64,000 nt of DNA from Novipirellula aureliae (GCF_007860185.1 NZ_SJPY01000001.1:1077132-1141131); one strand, 5' to 3'. Shown: positions 19,200 to 28,567, numbered from the stretch's first letter. Made by a program: numbers and translations. Notes: generated by a model not told the origin, from the letters alone.

Positions 19200-20109
19200 A
19201 CTCGAACCGCACGACTTGGTTCGCATTCTCGACACATCGCTCTCGTTGAAAAACCGTCTACAAGTTGGCGACCGACCACCGATCTTGGAACGGCGTGTTC
19301 TTGCTTTGCTGTTTCAGAAACCAAGTTTGCGAACAAGGGTTAGCTTCGAAACGGGCATGGCTCAGCTCGGCGGTTCAAGTTTGTTCCTAGGTGAAGAAGT
19401 TGGCTGGGGGAAACGGGAATCAACCTCCGATTTTACTCAAGTGCTCGGCCAATTCGTCGATGCAGTGGTCTGTCGAGCTAAGCGACATGAGCACGTTGAA
19501 GCTCTCGCGAAGTTCAACGCGATGCCGATCATCAATGGCTTGACCGATCTTTGTCATCCTTGCCAAGCAATGGCCGACGTGCTGACCATGAAAGAAGCCT
19601 TTGGTGAGACCAAGGGAAGGCACTTGGTCTTCGTGGGTGATGGCAACAATGTGGCCCAGTCGTTGGCGCTGATTTCCGCAATGCTGGAAATGCGATTCAC
19701 ATTGGCATGTCCGGAGGGCTACGAAATGGATTCGGATTGGCTCGGTCAAGTAGCCAAGCGTTATCCAAATGCGCAAATCGAAACGGTCAACGATCCGAAC
19801 AAGGCGGTTGCCGATGCCGATGCAATCTACACCGACGTTTGGACGAGTATGGGCCAGGAGGCCGAGATGGCAGCACGCCGAGAAGCGTTTGCGCCCTATC
19901 AAGTCAACAAGTCATTAATGGCCGACGCACCGTCGCACACGCGAGTGCTACACTGTTTGCCAGCGGTCCGAGGCGAAGAGATTACCAACGACGTGATTGA
20001 TTCGGAGCAAAGCGTCGTCATCAACCAAGCCGGCAATCGCATGCACGCCCAAAAGGGTTTGTTGGTATGGCTATTGAATCGCGAATGGATCGACCTCAAC
20101 GTCGGCTAA
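19174..20109 (+). CDS. argF: Ornithine carbamoyltransferase
   Basis: A 311-residue carbamoyltransferase that makes citrulline from ornithine and carbamoyl phosphate. Carbamoyl-phosphate motif: [21 protein letters not shown] (about 50-70). Other motifs: [18 protein letters not shown] (HPCQ), [22 protein letters not shown], and the ornithine-site [11 protein letters not shown]. The proline and leucine in KPSLRTR (rather than STRTR) give a slightly unusual P-loop, also seen in acetylornithine-type enzymes. HCLPAVRG supports the ornithine enzyme, so the acetyl form is the main alternative. The gene overlaps the argD-like gene by 26 bp and has GGAG 8 bases before its ATG. Confidence 0.93.
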   Translation: MQHLLTLFELEPHDLVRILDTSLSLKNRLQVGDRPPILERRVLALLFQKPSLRTRVSFETGMAQLGGSSLFLGEEVGWGKRESTSDFTQVLGQFVDAVVCRAKRHEHVEALAKFNAMPIINGLTDLCHPCQAMADVLTMKEAFGETKGRHLVFVGDGNNVAQSLALISAMLEMRFTLACPEGYEMDSDWLGQVAKRYPNAQIETVNDPNKAVADADAIYTDVWTSMGQEAEMAARREAFAPYQVNKSLMADAPSHTRVLHCLPAVRGEEITNDVIDSEQSVVINQAGNRMHAQKGLLVWLLNREWIDLNVG

Positions 20110-20130
20110 GATGTCGGTTCGTTTCACTTC

Positions 20131-20508
20131 GTGCCCAGCGGGATTCACACAAACAAACGCAACAATCGGAGATCGGAAATTGCAAAACACAAAGTAGCTC
20201 CGTTATCCGTAATCGCCGCTACAGCCGTTTTTGCTTTTGCCGCCGGATGGTTTGCACGAGGAGCATACTTCGAGTCCGCAGTTGACGCCGAAGCACGTAA
20301 GATTGTTCGCGAAGTCGAGGGGACTTTCGTTCCTGAACTTGACGCAATTGTTGGCGGAGCCGATGCCAAGGCGAGATAGGACGAAATCGAAGGTGAAAGC
20401 GAGCATGACACCCAGCGCCGAATTGACTTCTTTCGCCGCTTGCGTGATGATCCAAATAGTGCAAATCGATGGCCGGCGGACGACAACGCTAGAAGCAAAA
20501 TGGAATAG
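20131..20508 (+). pseudogene. Single-TM small protein gene with an in-frame amber codon
   Basis: From GTG 20131 there are 82 codons: basic start, one hydrophobic segment (LSVIAATAVFAFAAGWFARG), then a charged region (DAEARKIVREVEGTFVPELD). A TAG at 20377-20379 stops it. The same frame then stays open for 42 more codons (20380-20505) with similar acidic/basic, protein-like composition (DEIEGESEHDTQRRIDFFRRL), to a TAG at 20506. This suggests a roughly 125-codon gene with one nonsense mutation, though the upstream part alone may still be made. I do not recognise the family. Confidence 0.4.
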
Positions 20509-20700
20509 TCATTGACATTGGCTGGGGTGCTCAGAATTCGGTTTTGTTACTGTCGCCGTGAGCATTCGTTTTGTTCCACAGTTGCCTCTCTCCCTATTTA
20601 GAATTCGTGCAACTATTACGTTTAGCTGAACAACTTCACCACCGCTCCCAAGCGAAGAGATCGTACCGCTTTTAAGTCCAACATGGCTAACAACATACAA

Positions 20701-20859
20701 CCTCCCTCAAGCGAAGCTTGGGGGAGGTCGAACGGGCGTATGCCTCGTTCGGGAGGGGGGGGTACGCGATCTGCTTCGTGCAAGTGCCGCACCGGCCCCC
20801 TCCCTCGCGAACGCCTTAAGGGCGTCGCTCGACCTCCCCCGGGCTGCGCCGGGGGAGGT
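20701..20859. repeat. Multi-hairpin dispersed repeat, family 1, copy b
   Basis: The full-length form contains a hairpin at 20701-20727 (CCTCCC-CAAGC/GCTTG-GGGAGG), a second at 20729-20751 (CGAACG/CGTTCG), a long GC-rich pairing between about 20751-20762 and 20793-20804, a hairpin ACGCC/GGCGT at 20811-20825, and a final CCTCCCCCGG/CCGGGGGAGG hairpin ending at 20858. Flanking sequence 20641-20700 also matches copy a. The whole 20509-21060 stretch has no credible gene. Confidence 0.85.
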
Positions 20860-21060
20860 GTAAAACCGCCCAAGCTATGATCGCCTCAACACCAAGCTTT
20901 TGAGCACCCTAGGCTGGATCGACGGACGGAAGACCCGGCATCCGCAGTTCAGCCAATCGCAAACATCTTTACGGTTTCTTGCCGGGTCGGCGACGCTTCT
21001 GCGACTTGAAGACAGCCTACCACTAACCTGCTAAAATGTTTTTCTACGGAGGCTGCTGAA

Positions 21061-22206
21061 GTGAAGAAACGTTTTGCTTTAACTCGGGTCGAACTGCTCG
21101 TCCTGCTTGGCTCGGGTATCATCATCTTGGGGTTGTTGATTCCAGCGGTGTCTACTGACCACCACGGTACTCACAGGCGCAACCAATGCAGCACCCAACT
21201 CAAGAACTTTGCGTTGGCTGCGATTCAGTATGAGAATACGAAAGGGCAGCTTCCTGGCTACTTGGAAGATTTTGGTACGTTCACTGGTTCGACCGATCCA
21301 GTGTATCCAGACGTTGCACCCGAGTCACTTCACCCCCATCGAAAGATTGGCACGGTGTTTGTTGCCTTACTACCTTGGCTTGATGCCCAACCAACTTACG
21401 AACGTTGGACCGAAGATCGATATCCGGTCGTGCATTATGGCGATGGTTCGTGGTTGAGTACCCCGAGTGGTTTTGTAGCTGAAGCGGCTCCCAATCTTGC
21501 GATTCTCCAATGCCCAAGCGATCCACTTAATGACGAAGATTACGGTCGCAACAGTTACATTTCCAACAATGGAATGCATCACCGATCAAAGGATGGAGCA
21601 GACCAATGGACGCTGCGACGCAGTGATGGTAGCGAAGTGACAATCGACTTTGCTCGCTCGATGTCAATTGCCAATGGCGTTTTCAATAACAAATTCGCTG
21701 GCTTAGATGCGGACGGCAAGCCAGTCGCGATTGGACCAGCGGTCCGGCTTGATGACTTTAAGGATGGTATGAGCAACACGATCCTGTTTAGTGAAAGCTT
21801 GCAAGCAGGGCCTTGGCATCAAGCAGGGTTTGCAACTGCGGATGATTTGCGAGTCGAGGTCCCTGAGTCAGAAGTCCGCTATCCACCCGAGGCCCGATTT
21901 ACCCAGGGCATGGTGTGGCATTATGAAGACGACGAAAAAATTGACGGGGCTAGTGCTCTTCTGCCAATTCACCGAATCGATGGCGGCGATCCGTTCACGA
22001 CCACAATGAATCGCCAAAACGCAGGCGACTTGGCCCGCCCCTCATCCGCTCATGTGGACGGAGTCAATGCCTCAATGGCCGATGGTGGCACACGATTCAT
22101 TTCAAACTCGATCGACTACCGAGTCTACCAAGCCTTGCTGACGCCACGAGGAATCAAGAGCGACGTACCCAAGCAAGATTATGTTTTGGATGGGGAAGAT
22201 ATGTAG
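21061..22206 (+). CDS. DUF1559 pilin-like secreted protein
   Basis: A 381-residue protein of the planctomycete DUF1559 family. The N-terminus is a type IV pilin-like sequence (FALTRVELLVLLGSGIIILGLLIPA), with the conserved Glu after a short leader. NQCSTQLKNFALAAIQYENTKGQLPGY follows, typical of the family. The C-terminal signature is HVDGVNASMADGGTRFIS, the His-to-DG motif. The leader reads ALTRVE where a Gly before Thr is more usual, so processing may be atypical. Start is GTG 21061 with GGAGG 8 bases upstream. Function is unknown; these genes occur in dozens of copies per genome. Confidence 0.92.
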   Translation: MKKRFALTRVELLVLLGSGIIILGLLIPAVSTDHHGTHRRNQCSTQLKNFALAAIQYENTKGQLPGYLEDFGTFTGSTDPVYPDVAPESLHPHRKIGTVFVALLPWLDAQPTYERWTEDRYPVVHYGDGSWLSTPSGFVAEAAPNLAILQCPSDPLNDEDYGRNSYISNNGMHHRSKDGADQWTLRRSDGSEVTIDFARSMSIANGVFNNKFAGLDADGKPVAIGPAVRLDDFKDGMSNTILFSESLQAGPWHQAGFATADDLRVEVPESEVRYPPEARFTQGMVWHYEDDEKIDGASALLPIHRIDGGDPFTTTMNRQNAGDLARPSSAHVDGVNASMADGGTRFISNSIDYRVYQALLTPRGIKSDVPKQDYVLDGEDM

Positions 22207-22313
22207 AGGTCTATTCGTTGCCAATGGATCGGATTAGCCTATGATGGAGGTGCGTCGAAGACCGCATATTGGACGCGTGAGCGTGGTGTCAAACGATAAT
22301 GCCGGAGAAATGC

Positions 22314-22556
22314 ATGAGTATTCAATTACCGCCAAGTGAGCAGAGTGCCGCAGAGCAATTAGTGGCCCTTGGAAAATTCGCGTCGGTTGAAGAAGTGGTT
22401 GTTGAAGGCGTTCGTCGATTGGTCAGCAGCGAACAGTTGCGAGAGCAGGTGCAAGCAGGAATTGAACAAGCGAACCAGGGGGACTTGGTCGACCACGACA
22501 CGTTATTCGCAAAACTACGCGACCTAGCGACTGCAAGTAATGCTGATGCCGAATGA
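22314..22556 (+). CDS. ParD-like antitoxin
   Basis: An 80-residue protein with ParD/CopG-like features: short N-terminal strand (MSIQLPPSEQ), then helices (SAAEQLVALGKFASVEEVVVEGVRRLVSSEQ) and an acidic C-terminal toxin-binding tail ending in GDLVDHDTLFAKLRDLA. Start at 22314 has GGAG 6 bases upstream; an ATG at 22299 would place the binding site inside the gene. Its stop overlaps the ATG of a ParE-like frame (ATGA, 22553-22556), the standard parDE arrangement. Confidence 0.75.
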   Translation: MSIQLPPSEQSAAEQLVALGKFASVEEVVVEGVRRLVSSEQLREQVQAGIEQANQGDLVDHDTLFAKLRDLATASNADAE

Positions 22557-22696
22557 GAAAGCCGTTCTATACCACGTCTGCATCGGAAGACTTGGCAGGA
22601 ATTCTTGCATTCATCGCCCGTGACAAGCCGCAGGCAGCGGTTGATTGGGTTGCTAAAATTGAGGCAAAGTGTAGAGCGATTGCGAATGCTCCCTGA
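22553..22696 (+). pseudogene. ParE-like toxin, truncated to 47 residues
   Basis: The translation shows the first half of a ParE/RelE-superfamily toxin: RKPFYTTSASEDLAGILAFI, then ARDKPQAAVDWVAKIEAKC and AIANAP. Family members are usually about 95-100 residues and continue with a G/P-rich strand after that point. Here a TGA follows and the next 20 bp run into the 3' end of the opposite gene. The catalytic C-terminal strands are missing, so the toxin is presumably dead. Confidence 0.7.
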
Positions 22697-22716
22697 CCCA
22701 ACCTACGACTGCGACC

Positions 22717-25680
22717 CTACGACTTCAATTTTTCGACGAAGGCTTCTACTTCTTCTTCTGTCATCCGTTGGCGTGTTTCATTTATCATCTTGAAAAAGTG
22801 TTTTTGACCTGATTCGCTTGATGGGTAGCCAACGTTGTCGCCAGATTCGGACTCATTGGACGTGATCAATTTTTCGCCCTCGGTGTCAAGAATCGCAAGC
22901 CAGGGGATACCGCCCTCGGCACCGTCACGAATCTCTTTCATCAATTCACGTGCTCCCCCCAAGCGATGGTCCATTTTGACCAAGATGTAGTCTTTCTCCC
23001 ACTCTCGGTTGGCATTCAAAAACCGGGTCAGCAATTGACAAGGTCCACACCATGTCGCGGTTTCTTGGACAATCAATCGCTTGTCCTCTTCGCCCGCTTT
23101 CCGCAGCGCATCCTTTAAAACCGTACGAGCATCTGGCATTTCGGGTTTGTGATTGCGAAGTGATTCGAGCAACTTTTCTTTGGATAACTCACCGTCGATG
23201 CACAGAGCATGTGAGTCCAGAACGTCGACCTTCTTGCCATCTGCATCCAAGACCACCAACAAAAAGTTAGCTCGCTCGTCATCGATTGATTCTTCAATTT
23301 CTTCGGCCAATGCGTTTGCCGACTCTTTTCGTTCTTCGTCCGTTGGAATTGCCATGACTCGGAACTCGTCGCGAAGATCGCGAAAATCGCTATCTTCAAA
23401 ACGGATTTCCATCAAACGATTGATCCTCGGATCTTCAGGTTTACCGAAGACGATTAACAGGTGTTGATTCACCAGCTTGATCGATTTTTCAGACCGCTGA
23501 AGTCGTTCGATCGGTGTGCCTTTGACCTCAAACGCTTGAGTCGTCCGCTGCTCGAGCGTTAATGGGACGTAAGGCTTCGGTGCGGGTGGCGTTTGTACGT
23601 CACCGAGGTCTTTCGACTCGCCCGCCTCCACCGAGAAATCGGGCAACGCCCAATAATAGCCGTCGTCCGTTCGGCCGAGGTTGACCGAATAATCGCGTCC
23701 ACCGACGAGGCCATCGATTTCGAAATTGCCATCGACATCCGTTATCACCCTGCCACCGAATCGAGTGCTCCAAGTATTTCCTTTCACACTCGGCACATCG
23801 ATGCCGTAGTTGATTTCCTGGTTCGGCCAAGGCTCCTTCGTCTCATCAGTGAACAATTGGCCTGTCACCGATCCGGTGGGTTTCAATTGGACATCAAGCT
23901 GCATTTGGTCGGGTGTGACAATGCTGATCGCCCCAAGATCCTGATCGCGATTGGTCACATGGACGTAGGTTGAGTCGCTGGAGCGCAGAACGCGGAACTT
24001 GCCTTCGTCGTTCGTCGTCGCAGTCCAATCTTTACCGCTGAAATTCTGTGACACACCCGCCAGCTTTGCATTCGCGATTGGTTCGCCAGTTTCCTCCTCG
24101 GTCACCATCCCTGTCAATTCGACCGTTTTCTGAATGACTGTCGTTATGTTGATTTTCAATTCAGACTGACCCGCGATTTCAAAAGTTTTGCTTTCCCCTC
24201 TGTGTGGCGGACGAATGTCGAATTGGCCATCGCCGAGCGAAACTTCGAATTGGCCATCCGCATTCGTCATTTCACTAAACACGGTCATCGGCCTAACCCA
24301 ACGTCGTGAATTCTCGGGATTGGCGAGTTCGACACCATCAAGTGAATGTAAGTCCGTGCCATATTGGTAGACGACTACTCTTTCGTTCGGAAGCAACTCG
24401 CCACTCTGTTCTTCGGTTAACGTTCCGAAAACTCTGGTCGCATCACGCAGCACGAAATCCTTGTTCTCGATCGATTCATTAGCACGAACGGCGAAACCGG
24501 TATGCGGAGCGGAAGCGAATTGGTCATCTTTCGCAACGACCAAATAGACCTGCTCGGGAGCAACCTTTAGTTCGTAGCTGCCCTCCTCGTCGGTTGATGT
24601 CGTTGCACGACAGTCGTCCATCGTGTACCCAGCTCCTGTTGCGACGATGTTGATACCCTTGACAGGATTGCCGTCGGTATCGGTAACTTGGCCACGAATG
24701 GGCACGAGACGCTCGAGTTTGATTGTTGTTGTTCCATCGCCGGCCGACGGATCGTAAGTGCCTCGCGAACGAACAAAGTCATCGGTATTCGGCCAGATTT
24801 GCAGGATTGATTCTTGCCACGATGGAATCCAGTTGAAAACGACCTCACCATCATCGTCGGTATCTTGGGCAAAGTTTTCGGTGAAATAGCTAAGGTTCAA
24901 GTAATTCGCTTCGCTCTTTTTTTGTAGCAGCCAAACGTAAGTCGAAACGTTAGCGATCGGCTCCCCACTGTCATCGACCACTCGAACTTTCAGAGGCGAC
25001 GTTCCTTCGAGCGTGAGTGTTTCGCTAGCGTCACTCGGAAACTCTGGAATTTCTGCCAAAGCATCCGCTTGCTGCAATCGCGAAAGCGAATAGACGCGGT
25101 AGTCCAGGCCAACATTATCTTTCCAAGCGACAATGGATTCGATTCGCTCGGTCTCGGGATAGCGAAACTCGGCGACGCCCGATTCGTCGCTACGGATGTC
25201 CGACAATGTACTGGGCCAATTCAATTGGACTGCGACCGATGCGTCCTCGATCGGTTTGCCGCTGGCGTCAACTACCTGAACGCGTCCTGTTCTCGCTTGG
25301 ATAAGTTGTATTTCGATGCCTTCCGTCTTTACCGTTTCTTCGGCACCGCTGAAGCGATCGACCGATAGTTGTTCACCGTCAGCACTTTGGCTGCGGATGA
25401 CAACTGCTGGCAGAGCCGCTTTGATCACTTCGATCGACGTGCTGAAGTTGCCATCGTCTTCCGTACTGACCTTTGTATCCAGTTTCCCAAACGGCAAGCC
25501 AAAATGAACGTTGGCATTGGCTGCGGGTGTCCCGTCGACGGAAACGACCGTCCCTGAAACGGGAACTAAGATCGTTGCAGGCTGTTTCGCAGACGAGTCA
25601 GCCGTGACGTTGGATGCGACAATGAAGCTGAGGGAAATGTTCGCGACCAGAATTGCCAGCGTTTGAATTGGCGTTTTCAT
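22717..25680 (-). CDS. Large secreted protein: carboxypeptidase-regulatory-like domains plus C-terminal thioredoxin fold
   Basis: About 987 residues. The signal peptide (about 1-27) is followed by a chain of carboxypeptidase-regulatory-like or TTR-like beta domains: VPVSGTVVSVDGTPAANANVHFG, RVQVVDASGKPIEDASVAV, IRGQVTDTDGNPVKGINIVATG, ELTGMVTEEETGEPIANAKLAG and VTGQLFTDETKEPWP. The last 250 residues hold thioredoxin-like sequence with an intact active site ATWCGPCQLLTRFL near 875 and the cis-proline motif GGIPWLAI. Probably an extracytoplasmic adhesive or redox protein. ATG 25680 is preferred because it begins the signal peptide; 34 in-frame codons upstream look non-coding. It converges on the truncated parE. 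Confidence 0.82.
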   Translation of the reverse strand: MKTPIQTLAILVANISLSFIVASNVTADSSAKQPATILVPVSGTVVSVDGTPAANANVHFGLPFGKLDTKVSTEDDGNFSTSIEVIKAALPAVVIRSQSADGEQLSVDRFSGAEETVKTEGIEIQLIQARTGRVQVVDASGKPIEDASVAVQLNWPSTLSDIRSDESGVAEFRYPETERIESIVAWKDNVGLDYRVYSLSRLQQADALAEIPEFPSDASETLTLEGTSPLKVRVVDDSGEPIANVSTYVWLLQKKSEANYLNLSYFTENFAQDTDDDGEVVFNWIPSWQESILQIWPNTDDFVRSRGTYDPSAGDGTTTIKLERLVPIRGQVTDTDGNPVKGINIVATGAGYTMDDCRATTSTDEEGSYELKVAPEQVYLVVAKDDQFASAPHTGFAVRANESIENKDFVLRDATRVFGTLTEEQSGELLPNERVVVYQYGTDLHSLDGVELANPENSRRWVRPMTVFSEMTNADGQFEVSLGDGQFDIRPPHRGESKTFEIAGQSELKINITTVIQKTVELTGMVTEEETGEPIANAKLAGVSQNFSGKDWTATTNDEGKFRVLRSSDSTYVHVTNRDQDLGAISIVTPDQMQLDVQLKPTGSVTGQLFTDETKEPWPNQEINYGIDVPSVKGNTWSTRFGGRVITDVDGNFEIDGLVGGRDYSVNLGRTDDGYYWALPDFSVEAGESKDLGDVQTPPAPKPYVPLTLEQRTTQAFEVKGTPIERLQRSEKSIKLVNQHLLIVFGKPEDPRINRLMEIRFEDSDFRDLRDEFRVMAIPTDEERKESANALAEEIEESIDDERANFLLVVLDADGKKVDVLDSHALCIDGELSKEKLLESLRNHKPEMPDARTVLKDALRKAGEEDKRLIVQETATWCGPCQLLTRFLNANREWEKDYILVKMDHRLGGARELMKEIRDGAEGGIPWLAILDTEGEKLITSNESESGDNVGYPSSESGQKHFFKMINETRQRMTEEEVEAFVEKLKS

Positions 25681-26146
25681 GTTCTTGACCAAGTAACGAT
25701 GTTGGGATGGTATCGAGCCCGTAAGTGTAACACTCGACTTATTGTAACGCAGGGTCGGGGTCGGTAGGCAACCCGCGTACAATGTCTTTCAGCAGCAGAA
25801 TTTGATAGACTGACGGGCTGTCCAAAGAAGAGAACGATGAGTGAAACGATCTCCAGCTCCAGCGAAGGAGATCTGGTCTTGTACGGAGTTAGAGCGCAGT
25901 TTTCGTCCCGATAGCGACGACAGGAAAACACCGATATCCCTGAAGCATGCCGGAAACCGCGATGACAACCGGTCCTCCTGCCATCCCTTCAGGACTTCAA
26001 TGGCAACGGATTTCTCGCCCCCCGGACTTGCGTCCGGGGCTTGACCCTAGCCTGGCTTCGCCACTGCCCGACTTGACCGCTACTACGTTAGCGTTTACAC
26101 CAACGAGGTTGATTTTGTGCCTTTGCCTGAGACCTCATTGATGCTG
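25681..26146. other. Gap with decayed sequence and a GC-rich hairpin
   Basis: No gene is convincing. A perfect 8-bp hairpin CCCCGGAC/GTCCGGGG with loop TTGC lies at 26020-26039. A 26-codon frame beginning at 25836 (MSETISSSSEGDLVLYGV) is too short to judge. The stretch leads into the oxidoreductase fragment and is probably remnant DNA. Confidence 0.4.
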
Positions 26147-26447
26147 AACGATTCTTCCACGAACAACTCTTTCATGGGCGATGTTGACATCACAATTGGT
26201 TTCTTGGTTTGGCGACGAGGTTATCGATTGGCGGCGTCTAAACGTTTATCATGTTCCTTCTGGGTTACCGAAGTTATCGCTTGATCCGGTTGAGCAAGAG
26301 AAGCGGAAAGCCGCAAGCTGGAAGCTAACGCTGCATCCGAATGTTTGGGTGTGTGGGGACCATTGTGAAACGGCTAGCACCCAAGGGGCGATGCATAGCG
26401 GTTTGAGGGTGGCCGAGAAAATTCAAGAATCAGTATCTCGTACTTAG
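26147..26447 (+). pseudogene. C-terminal fragment of an FAD-dependent oxidoreductase (amine oxidase / phytoene desaturase type)
   Basis: About 100 codons encode only the end of the family: SWFGDEVIDWRRLNVYHVP, GLPKLSL, then the FAD-binding C-terminal signature NVWVCGDHCETASTQGAMHSG followed by RVAEKI. Intact family members have about 400 residues before this. A stop codon lies just upstream of 26147 in frame and the N-terminal FAD motif (GxGxxG) is nowhere nearby. It is best read as a 5'-deleted pseudogene; an ATG at 26181 could still permit an 88-residue product. Confidence 0.75.
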
Positions 26448-26456
26448 AGTAAATAG

Positions 26457-28118
26457 ATGAACGGAATCCGAACTCAGTTAAGATCGTGGTCCAGGCGTTA
26501 TTGGAACTCCTTTTCATTCGTCGGCCTCGTTTTTGCAACGTTGTTTTTCGCTGGCTCGGTGACCCCTTCGCTGTTGCCACGCCCGTACGTGGTGCAAGGC
26601 ATCCTGTCAGGGTTTTCGCTAGCGATTGGCTATGGGGTCGGCGTTTTCTTTGTCTGGCTTTGGCAATTTCTAGAGCTTCGTCAACCTACGAACAAGTTGA
26701 ATACATGGTCGAAGCGAGTGACGACGGTGATCGTGTCGATCGTGTTTGTCTTGTTCATTCGCCAGAGCACTGCGTGGCAGAACTCGATCCGCGAGTTGAT
26801 GGAGATGCCGCCCGTGGAAACGGCGGATCCCTATCGGTTCTTTGTCATTGCACTTGTTGTTGCTGTTTTGCTCGTCGCCGTTGCGAGATCGTTGATACTG
26901 GCTGGCCAGGTGTTGTCTCGACGTCTCGGGCGTTACATCCCACGTCGAATCTCGATCGCGCTCAGCACACTGGTGGTTTTGACGATCGCCATTCTGGTCT
27001 CGAACGGTTTAATTGCGAAAGGTTTACTAAGGTCCGCCGATCAATTCTTTTCGAAGCTTGACGAGGTGACCGATGACGGGATCGAACAACCGTCGGATTC
27101 GCTGATCTGCGGTAGTCCCGATTCTTTGGTTTCTTGGGATATCATTGGTCGTCGCGGAAAGGAATTCATTGTCGCTGGACCGACCCAGGAATCGATCTCC
27201 GAATTCACGGGGAAAGACGCCAAACGTCCCGTTCGAGTTTATGTCGGCATGAGCACGGGCTTAGAGGATGCGGACAAAGCGAAAATGGCATTGGCCGAGT
27301 TGAAACGTGTTGGCGGTTTTGATCGCCAGGTGTTAATCATTGCGACGCCAACCGGTACGGGGTGGCTCGATGAAGGTGCGGTTGATCCGATTGAGTATTT
27401 GCATAATGGGGATACCGCGATCGTCGCGACTCAGTATTCTTACCTGCCGAGTTGGATGACGATTTTGGTCGAACCGATGCGGGCACGCCGTTCAGCAACG
27501 CTGTTGTTTAACGAGATCTATGACTATTGGACAACGCTCCCCGCAGAGGAACGACCTGAATTGTACCTGTTCGGTTTGTCGCTGGGGTCGTTCGGTAGCG
27601 AAGGATCGGCTGAGTTAATCTCAACGTTCGAGGACCCGATACAGGGTGCGGTCCGCAGTGGTCCACCGTTCCCGAGCGGTGAATGGGCATCGATTGTTGC
27701 AGCACGCCAAGAAGGCACGCCGATTTGGATGCCGAAGTATCGCGATTCCTCGATGATTCGCTTTACGGCACAACAGAATCATTTGGAAACCGACGATCGT
27801 TGGGGGCCGATTCGAGACGTCTATATCCAATATGCAAGTGATCCGATGGTCTGGTTCTCGCCCCGCTTGGCTTGGCAACGCCCGGAATGGTTAGATCATC
27901 CGCGCGGTCCCGATGTGTCCCCAGACCTACGTTGGTATCCGATCGTCACTTTTTTGCAGGTAGGTTTTGACCTACCGATGGCGACGAGTGTGCCGATTGG
28001 CTATGGCCATAACTACAGCCCATCAAATTACATTGATGCTTGGTTCGCTGTGACGCAGCCCGATGATTGGACCGATCAAGAACTAATGCGTCTGAAAAAG
28101 CATTTCATGCCTGAATAA
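26457..28118 (+). CDS. Membrane-bound alpha/beta-hydrolase (Abhydrolase_9 / DUF2319 type)
   Basis: A 553-residue protein. The N-terminal third has about four transmembrane segments (FVGLVFATLFFAGSVTPSLLPRP near 20-43, then three more to about 190). PSLLPRP is typical of this family's N-terminal domain. The C-terminal catalytic domain has the nucleophile elbow LYLFGLSLGSFGSEG near 380 and conserved blocks VYVGMSTGLEDADKAK, IIATPTGTGWLDEG and FLQVGFDLPMATSVPIGYGHNY, with a likely catalytic His at the last. Physiological substrate unknown. It has no operon partner. Confidence 0.85.
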   Translation: MNGIRTQLRSWSRRYWNSFSFVGLVFATLFFAGSVTPSLLPRPYVVQGILSGFSLAIGYGVGVFFVWLWQFLELRQPTNKLNTWSKRVTTVIVSIVFVLFIRQSTAWQNSIRELMEMPPVETADPYRFFVIALVVAVLLVAVARSLILAGQVLSRRLGRYIPRRISIALSTLVVLTIAILVSNGLIAKGLLRSADQFFSKLDEVTDDGIEQPSDSLICGSPDSLVSWDIIGRRGKEFIVAGPTQESISEFTGKDAKRPVRVYVGMSTGLEDADKAKMALAELKRVGGFDRQVLIIATPTGTGWLDEGAVDPIEYLHNGDTAIVATQYSYLPSWMTILVEPMRARRSATLLFNEIYDYWTTLPAEERPELYLFGLSLGSFGSEGSAELISTFEDPIQGAVRSGPPFPSGEWASIVAARQEGTPIWMPKYRDSSMIRFTAQQNHLETDDRWGPIRDVYIQYASDPMVWFSPRLAWQRPEWLDHPRGPDVSPDLRWYPIVTFLQVGFDLPMATSVPIGYGHNYSPSNYIDAWFAVTQPDDWTDQELMRLKKHFMPE

Positions 28119-28262
28119 GCCGTCTTTGTTAGCCACGGTTCGCATGGAAAATTACAGAACCTTGGCGAGTTCCAGAAACCTTAAGTTCCGTCCCTTTTTC
28201 TTCACCCTCCCAAACGCAGTGGTCGTGCGGTTGTTTGTTCAGCCAAGTCAATAGCTCAATCA

Positions 28263-28412
28263 CCTCCCCCCAAACGGAGTTTGAGGGAGGTCGAACGCGG
28301 CCTAAAGCCGCCGTTCGCGAGGGGGCCTACCCGATATGAATCCTGCAGGCCCCCTCCCTCGCGAATGCCTAAATGGCATCGCTCGACCTCCCCCGGCTGC
28401 GCCGGGAGAGGT
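28263..28412. repeat. Multi-hairpin dispersed repeat, family 1, copy c
   Basis: Contains the same hairpins as copy b in order: 28263-28290 (CCTCCC...CAAAC/GTTTG...GGGAGG), 28292-28317 (CGAACG/CGTTCG), a long GAGGGGGCC/GGCCCCCTC pairing (about 28318-28360), ATGCC/GGCAT at 28365-28379, and CCCCCGG/CCGGGAGAGG to 28411. Compared with copies a and b, stem bases change in pairs. The leader 'ctcccaaacgcagtggtcgtg' and trailer 'gaaacaa' also match copy a. The surrounding 28119-28567 gap holds no credible gene. Confidence 0.85.
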
Positions 28413-28487
28413 ACAACATACGGAGACACTTTTGAAACAAGCACCTCTTTCAACCGGACGCAACAATGGCTTGAAGTCGCGAAAACC

Positions 28488-28502
28488 CGAAAGTCTTGAC
28501 GA
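28488..28502 (+). repeat. Motif CGAAAGTCTTGACGA, copy 2
   Basis: Identical to 11783-11797 and to the complement of 52727-52741. It lies 66 bp ahead of the DUF2786 fusion gene. Confidence 0.65.
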
Positions 28503-28567
28503 TTCCCCCTATGGCAATAAACTGGGGCAAGAAGGGATGAACCGTAACTCGATTCAAAGCAGGGCAG

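Noticed and set aside
20683-20880. 65-codon reading frame
   Set aside because: It lies entirely in the multi-hairpin repeat; the same kind of frame arises in the other copies, so it reflects repeat composition.
28281-28499. 72-codon and related frames
   Set aside because: These also run through a copy of repeat family 1 and have no independent protein features.
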